Assembly: GCA_012961725.1 (NCBI GenBank)
Contig: DTYU01000207.1
Span: 1 to 6,256, forward strand
DNA length: 6,256 nucleotides
Source: Desulfotomaculum sp.
Lineage (GTDB): Bacteria > Bacillota > Desulfotomaculia > Desulfotomaculales > Ammonificaceae
Direction: 5' to 3'
The notes beneath the pieces were generated by a model. That model searched no databases. It saw only the letters and a list, made by a program, of their open reading frames with translations, and was not told the DNA's origin. The number at the start of each line of letters is the position of its first letter. Positions within the stretch are counted from its first letter, which is position 1. This document shows, piece after piece, positions 1 through 4,779 of the stretch. Made by a program: the position numbers and the translations under genes.

Positions 1-155
1 CCGACCGTCGCCGGCGACTGAATCCCGGGAACCGCCGCATCGTGTCCAACGAGCCTTACCTGGGCCTCCTGGTTCAAGAGTTCCTCGGCCGTAAAGACCG
101 CCCTGTGGTCGCCGCCGATAACGGCAACGTTGATCCCTCTCAGTCTGCCTTTCAC
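1..155 (-). CDS. dpaA: Dipicolinate synthase subunit A, N-terminal fragment
   Basis: The minus strand reads from a GTG at 155 to the window edge and gives 51 codons beginning MKGRLRGINVAVIGGDHR, followed by a segment ending LVGHDAAVPGIQSPATV. The GxNVAVIGGDxR pattern, with a Rossmann-like beta-strand and glycine turn at residues 8-16, matches the start of SpoVFA/DpaA (LTGLKIAVIGGDARQ in Bacillus subtilis, recalled from memory). In that family DpaA and DpaB form the mother-cell enzyme that oxidises a dihydrodipicolinate-level intermediate to dipicolinate, later loaded into the spore core with calcium. A GGGGGGAG ribosome binding site lies about six bases upstream; an in-frame GTG at 170 is less likely because it sits inside that site. 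The gene is cut by the window, so the catalytic region is not seen. It follows dapB on the same strand after a 153-bp gap holding its own sporulation-type promoter. Confidence 0.85.
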   Translation of the reverse strand, partial: MKGRLRGINVAVIGGDHRAVFTAEELLNQEAQVRLVGHDAAVPGIQSPATV

Positions 156-308
156 TTTCTCTCCCCCCACGGCTAATAGCCAATATATGCGCCACGGAAG
201 GCCGAGGTTCGTTCTAGAGCGGGGCTAAAGGCGGGAGTCTGCACATGAGAGGGCTTGCCCTTTGAATTTGTCAAAGACCTGCATAGAAAGAATTGCGTTT
301 TTCAACCG
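156..308. other. dapB-dpaA intergenic region
   Basis: This 153-bp gap between the dapB stop and the dpaA start holds the sporulation-type promoter at 181-208. It also has two adjacent short dyads, AGGGC-TT-GCCCT (250-261) and CTTTGA-ATTTG-TCAAAG (260-276). Neither is followed by a T-run on the minus strand, so they are weak candidates for a dapB terminator or transcript-end structure. No small gene with a ribosome binding site was found. The gap length and the promoter argue that dpaA is not only read through from dapB. Confidence 0.5.
181..208 (-). promoter_or_regulatory. Sigma-K-like sporulation promoter for dpaA
   Basis: On the minus strand the sequence reads AC (208-207), 17 bases, then CATATATTG (189-181). 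The mother-cell sigma-K consensus is AC-N16/17-CATANNNTA, so all but the last consensus base match. The predicted start would be near 174, leaving a leader of about 20 bases before the GTG at 155. The -10 also fits the sigma-E CATANNNT consensus, but no ATA-like -35 is present. A perfect five-base dyad, GGCTA-A-TAGCC (171-181), lies at the predicted start of transcription. Sigma-K control of dipicolinate synthase is known in Bacillus; here it is inferred from sequence alone. Confidence 0.55.
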
Positions 309-1103
309 TCAGAATATCAACTTGTCCAATCCGAAAACGATCTCCCGGAGCTCCATTACCTTCTTTATCCCCATAATTACCCCCGGCATGAAGGACTCCC
401 GCGAAATGGAGTCGTGCCTGATGCTGAGCGTTTGTCCCAAACCGCCAAAGATCACTTCCTGGTGGGCAACCAGGCCGGGCAAACGGATGCTATGGATACG
501 GATATCGCTGAGCGTGCCGCCCCGTGCCCCATCAAGCTTCACTACTTGTGTGCCGTCTTCACTCGTTGCGTCACCCCGGTTGGCGGCAATGATCTCCGCC
601 GTCTTCAGCGCCGTTCCCGAAGGGGCGTCGATCTTCTGGTTGTGGTGAAGCTCAATCACCTCCGCCGCCGGCAGGTAGCGGGCAGCGATACCCGCGAAGT
701 GCATCATCAAAACCGCGCCGATCGCAAAGTTTGGCGCAATTACCCCGCCTACGCCCTTTTCCCTGCTCAGCCGCCCGAGTTCCTGCAGTTCTTCGGGTGG
801 AATGCCCGTGGTGCCGACGACCGGACGCACCCGGCATTCAATCGCGTCGCGTATGTTCTGCACCGCCGCGCTCGCTGTAGTAAAATCAACCATTACCTCT
901 GCACGGGTCTCCTCCAGTACGTTTACCAGGTCGGGGCGCACCACCACCCCGAGCGGGCCGATCCCGGCGTGAGACCCTGCATCCTCGCCGTTATGGCCGA
1001 GATCCACCGCACCTGCCACCGTCATGCCGGGGGTCCTGCTTACCGCGCGGACGACCTCCCGCCCCATCCGGCCGGCAGCCCCGGTCACCACCACCTTAAT
1101 CAA
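309..1103 (-). CDS. dapB: 4-hydroxy-tetrahydrodipicolinate reductase DapB
   Basis: This cytosolic enzyme reduces the product of DapA with NAD(P)H to tetrahydrodipicolinate in the diaminopimelate/lysine pathway. Starting from the TTG at 1103 the protein has 264 residues, the usual DapB length. Signatures visible in order are the dinucleotide loop VTGAAGRMG (6-14), DFTTASA (73-79), VGTTG (96-100), PNFAIGAVLM (124-133), the catalytic segment ELHHNQKIDAPSGTAL (151-166) with the His pair, Lys157 and Asp159, and near the C terminus IRLPGLVAHQEVIFGG. The TTG is preceded by GAGGGGG at 1117-1111 with seven bases of spacing. The longer open frame from an ATG at 1160 is rejected: the extra 19 codons lie on top of the promoter and end in a ribosome binding site. 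The stop is TGA at 311-309. dpaA, which uses the same branch-point intermediate, follows on the same strand. Confidence 0.95.
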   Translation of the reverse strand: MIKVVVTGAAGRMGREVVRAVSRTPGMTVAGAVDLGHNGEDAGSHAGIGPLGVVVRPDLVNVLEETRAEVMVDFTTASAAVQNIRDAIECRVRPVVGTTGIPPEELQELGRLSREKGVGGVIAPNFAIGAVLMMHFAGIAARYLPAAEVIELHHNQKIDAPSGTALKTAEIIAANRGDATSEDGTQVVKLDGARGGTLSDIRIHSIRLPGLVAHQEVIFGGLGQTLSIRHDSISRESFMPGVIMGIKKVMELREIVFGLDKLIF

Positions 1104-1131
1104 TCTCCCACCCCCTCGTGTTTTAGCTTTT

Positions 1132-1160
1132 ATTGTTATACAATATAACCCAAAAGTCAA
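1132..1160 (-). promoter_or_regulatory. Sigma-A-like promoter for dapB
   Basis: On the minus strand TTGACT (1160-1155) is followed after 17 bases by AACAAT (1137-1132). The -35 matches five of six consensus bases and the -10 four of six. Transcription would begin near 1125, about 22 bases before the TTG start and just upstream of the GAGGGGG ribosome binding site. TATATT and TATAAC also occur in the spacer but do not give good spacing to TTGACT. No lysine riboswitch fits in such a short leader. Confidence 0.5.
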
Positions 1161-1264
1161 GCTACCGAAAAATCGAGCACCAAGATATCTGATCTCTCAT
1201 GTACAAATATCAGCATCCGCTTCCTTTAGGCCTGTATGCTTCGCCATTTTCCAGTTCCCCATCG

Positions 1265-2473
1265 TTAAGAACCGGCGGTTAGCACAAGCCCGGCGGGGCG
1301 GTCCGCCTTCTTGACGGGCCACAGCCGGGCAAGCTGATCCGCAACCACGGCACATTCCAGCCCGAACGGCAGATACCCCGCATAGCCCAAAAGCGGCATC
1401 TCAAAGACCTGAAATCGGTGCACAAAAGGCACGGCGTATTCCCACCGGGCCAAACTGTAATAGTTCCACATCTCCCAAAAGAAACCGCAGCACAACCCCG
1501 CCAGCGCGGGAATCAAGACGGGCCGCCAGTCGCCGTTCCCTACCGCAGCAAATACCGTCTCTTCGCCTAACAGCACCTGGAGCGACAAGATTATTATCAC
1601 CGGCGACAGCCACAGCAGCGGAAAGAGGTAGGTAGGCCAGACCCCGATTCCTGTGAGACCCAAAGCCGAAAGCAAGAGCGCCGCCCAGGCGGCCGCCCGG
1701 GGGCTCTTCACCCTGAGCCTCAGAATTGCTTCCCGGGGCCGCCCCCAAAAAGGGCGGCTCGCGATCCACTCCGCGGTGCTCATAACCGCAGGGAGCACCG
1801 TTGCGAAGGGGGGCGTGGCCAAAAGAAAGTATTTCAGGGGGCTGAATGACTGAATCCCCACGTAGTACCAGTTTTGCACAAAGCGGTTCAGGTATTCGAA
1901 GTACCACCAGAACAAGGCACTCAGCAAGAAGAGCGACAGGAAATACCCGGGCCGGCTGGTCAATAGGCAGTTTCCCGTCCGCCTAAACGTCAGCGCATTT
2001 ACGACTATGATATAGGCTATCCATAACGGGCTGAAGGTAAACGGCTGCCACCTTTCAAACCAGGGGAAGCGCGTCCAGGCCAAAACCCACGCTGCTGCAA
2101 GCAGCATAAGACCTGCCACACCCCACCAGGGGAAGGGCCGCTTTACTGGCCCTACGAGGTCGGGAGGCGATTCCGTTTTGACCGGTCGTTTCAGCCAGGC
2201 TGCATAAAGACAGGCCGTAGCGAGCGGTAAAAGGGCAAGCAGCAGGAAGACGGTCCAGGAAAAGGGCGGCTGTACTATAAAGCGGCCCTGCGGGGGACAC
2301 GCCAGATAAGGGTCAACCGAGCCGCCGGAAAGCCTCACGCCCAAAAGCGGCAGCCCCAGCAGCATTGCAGATAAGCACACCAGCTTCAGGAGCGCCTTTG
2401 CCCTCTCGAACCGGGGCGACAAACCAAGAGCTGTCGCGGGCGTGCCCAGACGGTTTTCGGCCGTCAAATCCAA
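1265..2473 (-). CDS. Polytopic membrane protein of unrecognised family
   Basis: The 402-residue product is very hydrophobic and rich in Trp, Pro and aromatic residues. I do not recognise the family. Hydrophobic stretches suggest nine or ten membrane helices, roughly at 28-46, 72-94, 116-133, 148-163, 177-195, 214-232, 260-278, 281-302, 317-336 and 357-383. Two similar motifs occur at equivalent helix ends: E193-x2-N196-x5-W202-x-Y204 and E334-x2-N337-x6-W344-x-Y346, each followed by a Pro/Leu-rich segment, which suggests an internal duplication. The second copy continues into PLLGYAGYLPFGLE (360-373), a Trp/Asn/Tyr plus Pro-x-Glu arrangement reminiscent of lycopene-cyclase-type (CrtYc/CrtYd) membrane domains; that link is inference. 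The start is TTG at 2473 with AGAAGG five bases upstream; a second in-frame TTG at 2467 is possible. No terminator or cotranscribed neighbour was found; dapB downstream has its own promoter. Confidence 0.8.
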   Translation of the reverse strand: MDLTAENRLGTPATALGLSPRFERAKALLKLVCLSAMLLGLPLLGVRLSGGSVDPYLACPPQGRFIVQPPFSWTVFLLLALLPLATACLYAAWLKRPVKTESPPDLVGPVKRPFPWWGVAGLMLLAAAWVLAWTRFPWFERWQPFTFSPLWIAYIIVVNALTFRRTGNCLLTSRPGYFLSLFLLSALFWWYFEYLNRFVQNWYYVGIQSFSPLKYFLLATPPFATVLPAVMSTAEWIASRPFWGRPREAILRLRVKSPRAAAWAALLLSALGLTGIGVWPTYLFPLLWLSPVIIILSLQVLLGEETVFAAVGNGDWRPVLIPALAGLCCGFFWEMWNYYSLARWEYAVPFVHRFQVFEMPLLGYAGYLPFGLECAVVADQLARLWPVKKADRPAGLVLTAGS

Positions 2474-2507
2474 CTCCGCCTTCTGACACAGTTTAACTGA
2501 GTTGTTG

Positions 2508-2513
2508 ATTATA
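2508..2513 (-). promoter_or_regulatory. -10 element (TATAAT) for the membrane protein gene
   Basis: The minus strand has a perfect TATAAT at 2513-2508, 35 bases upstream of the TTG start at 2473, predicting a leader of about 28 bases. No good -35 is present at 16-18 bases; the nearest resemblance, TTTCCA, is about 20 bases away, so the promoter may be weak or activator-dependent. Confidence 0.4.
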
Positions 2514-2543
2514 CTGATTTTCGCTACCTCGCATGGAAACCTG

Positions 2544-2578
2544 TCTACTGCGTACTGACTACCGTCTGCTGCCTATTT
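2544..2578. repeat. Degenerate heptamer tandem repeat
   Basis: The sequence divides into consecutive seven-base units TCTACTG, CGTACTG, ACTACCG, TCTGCTG and CCTATTT, giving a seven-base period with a rough consensus NCTACTG. It lies in the divergent intergenic region upstream of hsp20. Similar heptamer patches occur at 2706-2726, 3278-3344 and 3592-3619, all overlapping intergenic DNA. Confidence 0.5.
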
Positions 2579-2731
2579 CGCCGTGATGTGCCGAATCCCT
2601 TTCGGCAAGTAACCGCGCGTTCCAGCATGCATAAAGCGCCGGTCAAACGGCCAAAATACTCTCAGCCTTCCATCAGCGTGAGGTAGGACGAATAATCATG
2701 CTGGATTCTGACTTCTGGCTCCTTGTACAGG

Positions 2732-2745
2732 CGACCGGCCGGTCG
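2732..2745. promoter_or_regulatory. 14-bp perfect palindrome, possible operator
   Basis: CGACCGGCCGGTCG is a perfect self-complementary 14-mer, with no spacer, centred 85 bases upstream of the Hsp20 start. An eight-base palindrome, CGACGTCG, follows at 2749-2756. Position and symmetry suit a dimeric DNA-binding protein, but no matching regulator is known to me and GC-rich DNA produces such palindromes more often than AT-rich DNA. Confidence 0.3.
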
Positions 2746-2823
2746 TCCCGACGTCGAACGCAGAAAACGAACCCCAAAATCTGTCAGTATGAGCTCGAAC
2801 ATCCATTTCAGGAGGAATGCTCA

Positions 2824-3210
2824 ATGGAGATTCGTCAGGTCACCCCCAGCCCGGAAGTTGTCGGAAGCGCGGCCACCGGGGTGCCGGCATGGTCGGCCCC
2901 CGCCACCATCATGCCGCGCGTTGATATCCTTGACACCGGCGATCACGTGGTATATCTTATGGACGTGGCGGGAGCCGACCCCGACAAATTGGTGCTTGAA
3001 ATCTCCCGTTCCGAGGTGGCTGTAAGCGGGCCTCTCAGTGACAAAATACCTCAGGGTACACCCCTGTATGCCGAACGCCCGCGGGGCACTTACGCCCGCT
3101 TGTTGGCCCTCCCGGGGGATGTCGATCCGGACGGTGTTACTGCTGACCTCACCAATGGGGTGTTGGTGGTCCGGTTTAATAAGAAGCGCAGAAAGGAGCA
3201 CGAGTGGTAA
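2824..3210 (+). CDS. hsp20: Small heat shock protein (Hsp20/alpha-crystallin family)
   Basis: The product is a 128-residue cytosolic ATP-independent holdase that in this family binds unfolding proteins. The alpha-crystallin domain spans about residues 31-118: PRVDILDTGDHVVYLMDVAG opens it, and A107-D-L-T-N111-G112-V113-L114-V-V is the conserved A-x-L-x-N-G-V-L strand. The N-terminal arm is only about 30 residues. The C-terminal tail after residue 118 is a short basic run (NKKRRKEHEW) without the usual I-x-I/V motif that docks neighbouring subunits, so oligomerisation may be limited or may need a partner. The ATG at 2824 is chosen because AGGAGGA (2810-2816) lies eight bases ahead; an ATG at 2817 is out of frame. 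It is the only plus-strand gene between the membrane protein gene and the protease block. Family membership is secure; a housekeeping versus spore role cannot be told from sequence. Confidence 0.9.
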   Translation: MEIRQVTPSPEVVGSAATGVPAWSAPATIMPRVDILDTGDHVVYLMDVAGADPDKLVLEISRSEVAVSGPLSDKIPQGTPLYAERPRGTYARLLALPGDVDPDGVTADLTNGVLVVRFNKKRRKEHEW

Positions 3211-3280
3211 GCAGCGGCCTATGAGACTTGTATTCTTAACTATTCTTTGTGGCTTTGCGTTCTCCGTATGAGTCTTAAGA

Positions 3281-3327
3281 AGCTGAAAGCTAAAAGTGCG
3301 TTGGTTTAGCACTTTCAGCTTTCGACT
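3281..3327. repeat. Long inverted repeat between convergent genes, possible bidirectional terminator
   Basis: The left arm, AGCTGAAAGCTAAAAGTGC (3281-3299), pairs with GCACTTTCAGCTTTCGACT (3309-3327) across a nine-base loop: 16 Watson-Crick pairs, one G-T pair and two mismatches out of 19. It sits between the stop of hsp20 (3210) and the stop of the convergent 60-residue gene (3358), where it could end transcription from both sides, although neither side has a clean T-run. Both arms are also built from heptamers: AGAAGCT, GAAAGCT, AAAAGTG on the left, and CACTTTC, AGCTTTC, GACTTTC, AGCTATG, AGCTTTC on the right, running on to 3344. It therefore may be a repeat element rather than a dedicated terminator. 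Confidence 0.55.
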
Positions 3328-3357
3328 TTCAGCTATGAGCTTTCTTGAGCCATACGC

Positions 3358-3540
3358 CTACCTGTCGACCTCACGAATAATGAGACGCGTCTCACCCGCC
3401 CCGCGGAAAGGAACCTGGTAATCTGCAGAAGGATAACCGCTGCTTTCGCTAAGCAGGTAGTAGCGGTTTGACAGCGGGTACGTAAACCTTATAAGCGTAA
3501 CCCTGGGGGTGACATGCCGGCGACGTTCTTTTTCGCCCAT
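3358..3540 (-). CDS. Small basic protein of unknown function (60 aa)
   Basis: I do not recognise this family. The 60-residue product starts MGEKERRRHVTPRV, continues through an aromatic stretch (FTYPLSNRYYLLSESSGYPSADYQ, residues 19-42) and ends with a likely beta-strand, TRLIIREVDR. It is rich in Arg and Tyr, with no membrane segment, signal peptide or cysteines. The start is supported by a perfect AGGAGG (3553-3548) seven bases ahead of the ATG at 3540, and this is the main reason for calling it. It lies 80 bases after the protease stop on the same strand, so the two may share a transcript; a 9-base direct repeat (CTAAACAAT/CTAAACAGT, 3552-3569) and heptamers (3592-3619) fill the gap. A long inverted repeat follows its stop. 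Confidence 0.6.
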   Translation of the reverse strand: MGEKERRRHVTPRVTLIRFTYPLSNRYYLLSESSGYPSADYQVPFRGAGETRLIIREVDR

Positions 3541-3591
3541 TCTCTTGCCTCCTAAACAATCTAAACAGTCTCCTGACGCCCGTTCCCTGAA

Positions 3592-3619
3592 TTCTGACCT
3601 ATGGCCTCCGACCTCCGAA
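3592..3619. repeat. Degenerate heptamer tandem repeat
   Basis: Four consecutive seven-base units, TTCTGAC, CTATGGC, CTCCGAC and CTCCGAA, lie between the protease stop and the 60-residue gene. The first unit is identical to the first unit of the 2706-2726 patch (TTCTGAC, TTCTGGC, TCCTTGT), which supports a shared family of intergenic heptamers. Confidence 0.4.
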
Positions 3620-3620
3620 A

Positions 3621-4607
3621 TCATATCCGGCTGTGCCATCCCTGTTTTAGGATATTCACGTTGATCTGGCCCGCCTCCGGAAAGTCGCGCCGCTCGACCA
3701 CGCCACTGAAGACAAACGCGTCCTGGCCGCGTTCCGATTCCACAAAACCCCCGGTGACCTCAAACTCGGTCCTGGAGCCGCGTAAGATCTGGGCCGGGTT
3801 AAAAGGCTCCAGCATTACAATCTCCGCGACAAAATCCTCGTAAAGCTCCCACAGGAGGTCCTCGAGCCTTTCCGAAGGAAATTCGACCGGCAGCATGATC
3901 TCCTGGGTGGCCTCCCGCCGTGAAATCATGTGGTTATGGGCGTACAGCTTCTCCGTAAGGCTGTCGATGATGTGCTCCATCCGCTCCTCTGGGAAGGGTT
4001 CACGGCGGAGCCCCAACAGCCGCCTTGCCAGCGACCGCACTAAGAGATAGTTCCGGTGCACATTGCCCAAGGCCAGTGGATGGATCCGTTCTGCAAGCAG
4101 CGCAAAGGTCCTCGCCAAAAACTCCTCGCTGCTGAGCCCGGCCTGCTCCCTCGCAAGCGCAAGATAGGAGTAAACATCCTCCACGTTGACCGGGATGCGT
4201 GCAGCAGGGTTCTGCGGGTCATGAGGATTGAAGGCGTTGACCACACTCGGATCGATCGGCCCCAGCTCCCCCATCGTCGTCATCACGATCCCGTCCGCCC
4301 CGAGGCAGATCAGCGTCCCGGCGCTGTAAGCCCGGAAAGGGACAAGGACGTCAAAGTGCGATGCAAACTCCCGGATAAGGTGCACCAGCCGCCAGGGTGT
4401 CAGCACATCCCCGCCCCGGGTATAGAGGAAGAGCGCAATCCGTTTGGGTTTCCGCAGCAGGCGCAAATGCCGGTACATGACCGGCATAACATCAGGGGCG
4501 ATCCTGGTGGATACGTTTTCCCTGTCACCGGTAAAATAGCAGATCACCGAAGCATTTCGCAGCTTACCGATTTCAGCGATAAGTTCGCGCCTCTCGAGAT
4601 ACGGCAT
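3621..4607 (-). CDS. ClpP-class serine protease, SDH_sah-like (Clp/crotonase fold)
   Basis: The product is a predicted cytosolic 328-residue serine protease related to the archaeal/bacterial serine dehydrogenase proteinase group and more distantly to SppA and ClpP. Visible signatures are the N-terminal strand VICYFTGDRENVSTRIAPDV (21-40), the glycine turn TRGGD (63-67), the nucleophile segment SAGTLICLGAD (95-105) with Ser95 the likely catalytic residue, MGELGPIDPS (112-121), and HNHMISRREA (224-233), a conserved C-terminal-half motif of this group. No membrane segment is seen from this start. The open frame extends to a TTG at 4757, but the extra 50 codons have no ribosome binding site there and do not resemble the family. 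ATG 4607 matches where homologues begin, though its GAGGG is only two bases away; GTG 4616 is an alternative. It is divergent from the Asn-Pro-rich Hsp20 and precedes the 60-residue gene. The protein substrate is unknown. Confidence 0.85.
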   Translation of the reverse strand: MPYLERRELIAEIGKLRNASVICYFTGDRENVSTRIAPDVMPVMYRHLRLLRKPKRIALFLYTRGGDVLTPWRLVHLIREFASHFDVLVPFRAYSAGTLICLGADGIVMTTMGELGPIDPSVVNAFNPHDPQNPAARIPVNVEDVYSYLALAREQAGLSSEEFLARTFALLAERIHPLALGNVHRNYLLVRSLARRLLGLRREPFPEERMEHIIDSLTEKLYAHNHMISRREATQEIMLPVEFPSERLEDLLWELYEDFVAEIVMLEPFNPAQILRGSRTEFEVTGGFVESERGQDAFVFSGVVERRDFPEAGQINVNILKQGWHSRI

Positions 4608-4636
4608 AACCCTCACAAAGCTCTGCAAACCGAGTT

Positions 4637-4675
4637 TCTGTTTATTATCCACCGTAAAAGCGTGCAGTAAACAGA
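4637..4675 (-). promoter_or_regulatory. Stem-loop in the protease leader
   Basis: TCTGTTTA (4637-4644) and TAAACAGA (4668-4675) are perfect eight-base inverted arms separated by 23 bases. The structure lies between the stop of the mini-ORF (4684) and the protease ATG (4607), 29 bases before that ATG. It is AT-rich with no following T-run, so it is not a terminator. A role in translation of the protease is inference. Confidence 0.35.
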
Positions 4676-4683
4676 CCGTATTT

Positions 4684-4710
4684 TCACAAACAAGAAAATT
4701 GCAGGTGCAT
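4684..4710 (-). CDS. Leader mini-ORF (8 residues) upstream of the protease
   Basis: The minus strand reads ATG (4710) then MHLQFSCL and a TGA at 4686-4684. It has a better ribosome binding site than the protease itself: GGAGG at 4720-4716 with five bases of spacing. It is in a different frame from the protease, and its stop is 76 bases before the protease ATG. A stem-loop lies in between (4637-4675). This arrangement resembles translated leader peptides that control downstream expression, but an eight-codon frame with a good site can also arise by chance, and there is no run of a single regulatory codon. Confidence 0.35.
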   Translation of the reverse strand: MHLQFSCL

Positions 4711-4750
4711 AAAAGCCTCCAGCAGGTTACAAAATAACTACGGTACCTGC
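4701..4750. promoter_or_regulatory. Three GCAGGT motifs in the divergent regulatory region
   Basis: GCAGGT occurs at 4701-4706 and 4722-4727 (21 bases apart, two helical turns), and its complement ACCTGC at 4745-4750. The last two extend to an inverted pair, GCAGGTTAC (4722-4730) and GTACCTGC (4743-4750). They lie between the divergent protease and Asn-Pro-rich Hsp20 genes and could be binding sites for one regulator serving both. A possible minus-strand promoter overlaps them: TTGTCA (4758-4753) and TATTTT at 15-base spacing, a weak match. Confidence 0.35.
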
Positions 4751-4779
4751 CTGACAAAACTCAAAAGGAGGTTGATTTC

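Larger units (their letters stand above)
2474..2823. other. 350-bp intergenic region between divergent genes
   Basis: No convincing gene lies here. It holds, in order, the -10 of the membrane protein gene (2508-2513), a run of degenerate heptamers (2544-2578), a seven-base-pair hairpin TGCCGAA-TCCCT-TTCGGCA (2589-2607), a direct repeat GGTCAAA-C-GGCCAAA (2641-2655), an AATAAT -10-like hexamer (2691-2696) with no good -35, a short heptamer run built on TTCTGAC (2706-2726), a 14-bp perfect palindrome (2732-2745), an eight-base palindrome CGACGTCG (2749-2756) and the hsp20 ribosome binding site. The open frame continues upstream of the Hsp20 start to an ATG at 2698, but the extra 42 codons encode repeat and palindrome DNA and have no ribosome binding site. 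Confidence 0.6.

Noticed and set aside
1104..1131. Lysine riboswitch ahead of dapB
   Set aside because: The predicted leader is only about 20-25 bases, far too short for a lysine riboswitch.
255..1148. Long plus-strand open frame opposite dapB (297 codons)
   Set aside because: It is the reverse-strand shadow of dapB, which has all family motifs; the translation is Arg/His/Pro-rich with no recognisable domain.
1104..1160. DapB start at ATG 1160
   Set aside because: The extra 19 codons overlap the -35/-10 promoter and the GAGGGGG ribosome binding site, and would give a DapB longer than the family.
1161..1264. Terminator between the membrane protein gene and dapB
   Set aside because: Only a five-base CTGAT/ATCAG pairing with a 15-base loop and no T-run was seen, too weak to call.
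2698..2823. N-terminal extension of the Hsp20 to an ATG at 2698 (170 residues)
   Set aside because: No ribosome binding site at usable distance; the added codons cover heptamer repeat and palindrome DNA, while ATG 2824 has a near-perfect AGGAGGA.
3292..3317. CIRCE-like element: AAAGTGC and GCACTTT arms with a nine-base spacer near hsp20
   Set aside because: CIRCE is TTAGCACTC-N9-GAGTGCTAA, so the arms read GCACT then AGTGC. Here they are in the opposite order (AGTGC then GCACT), and the element lies downstream of hsp20, not upstream.
4056..4670. 204-codon plus-strand open frame opposite the protease
   Set aside because: Antisense shadow of a gene with clear protease motifs; its composition is typical of a GC-rich antisense frame.
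4608..4757. Protease start at TTG 4757, adding a Cys-rich hydrophobic N terminus
   Set aside because: No ribosome binding site; the added residues do not resemble the family and the region holds regulatory motifs. A frameshifted longer N terminus remains a small possibility, noted in the findings.
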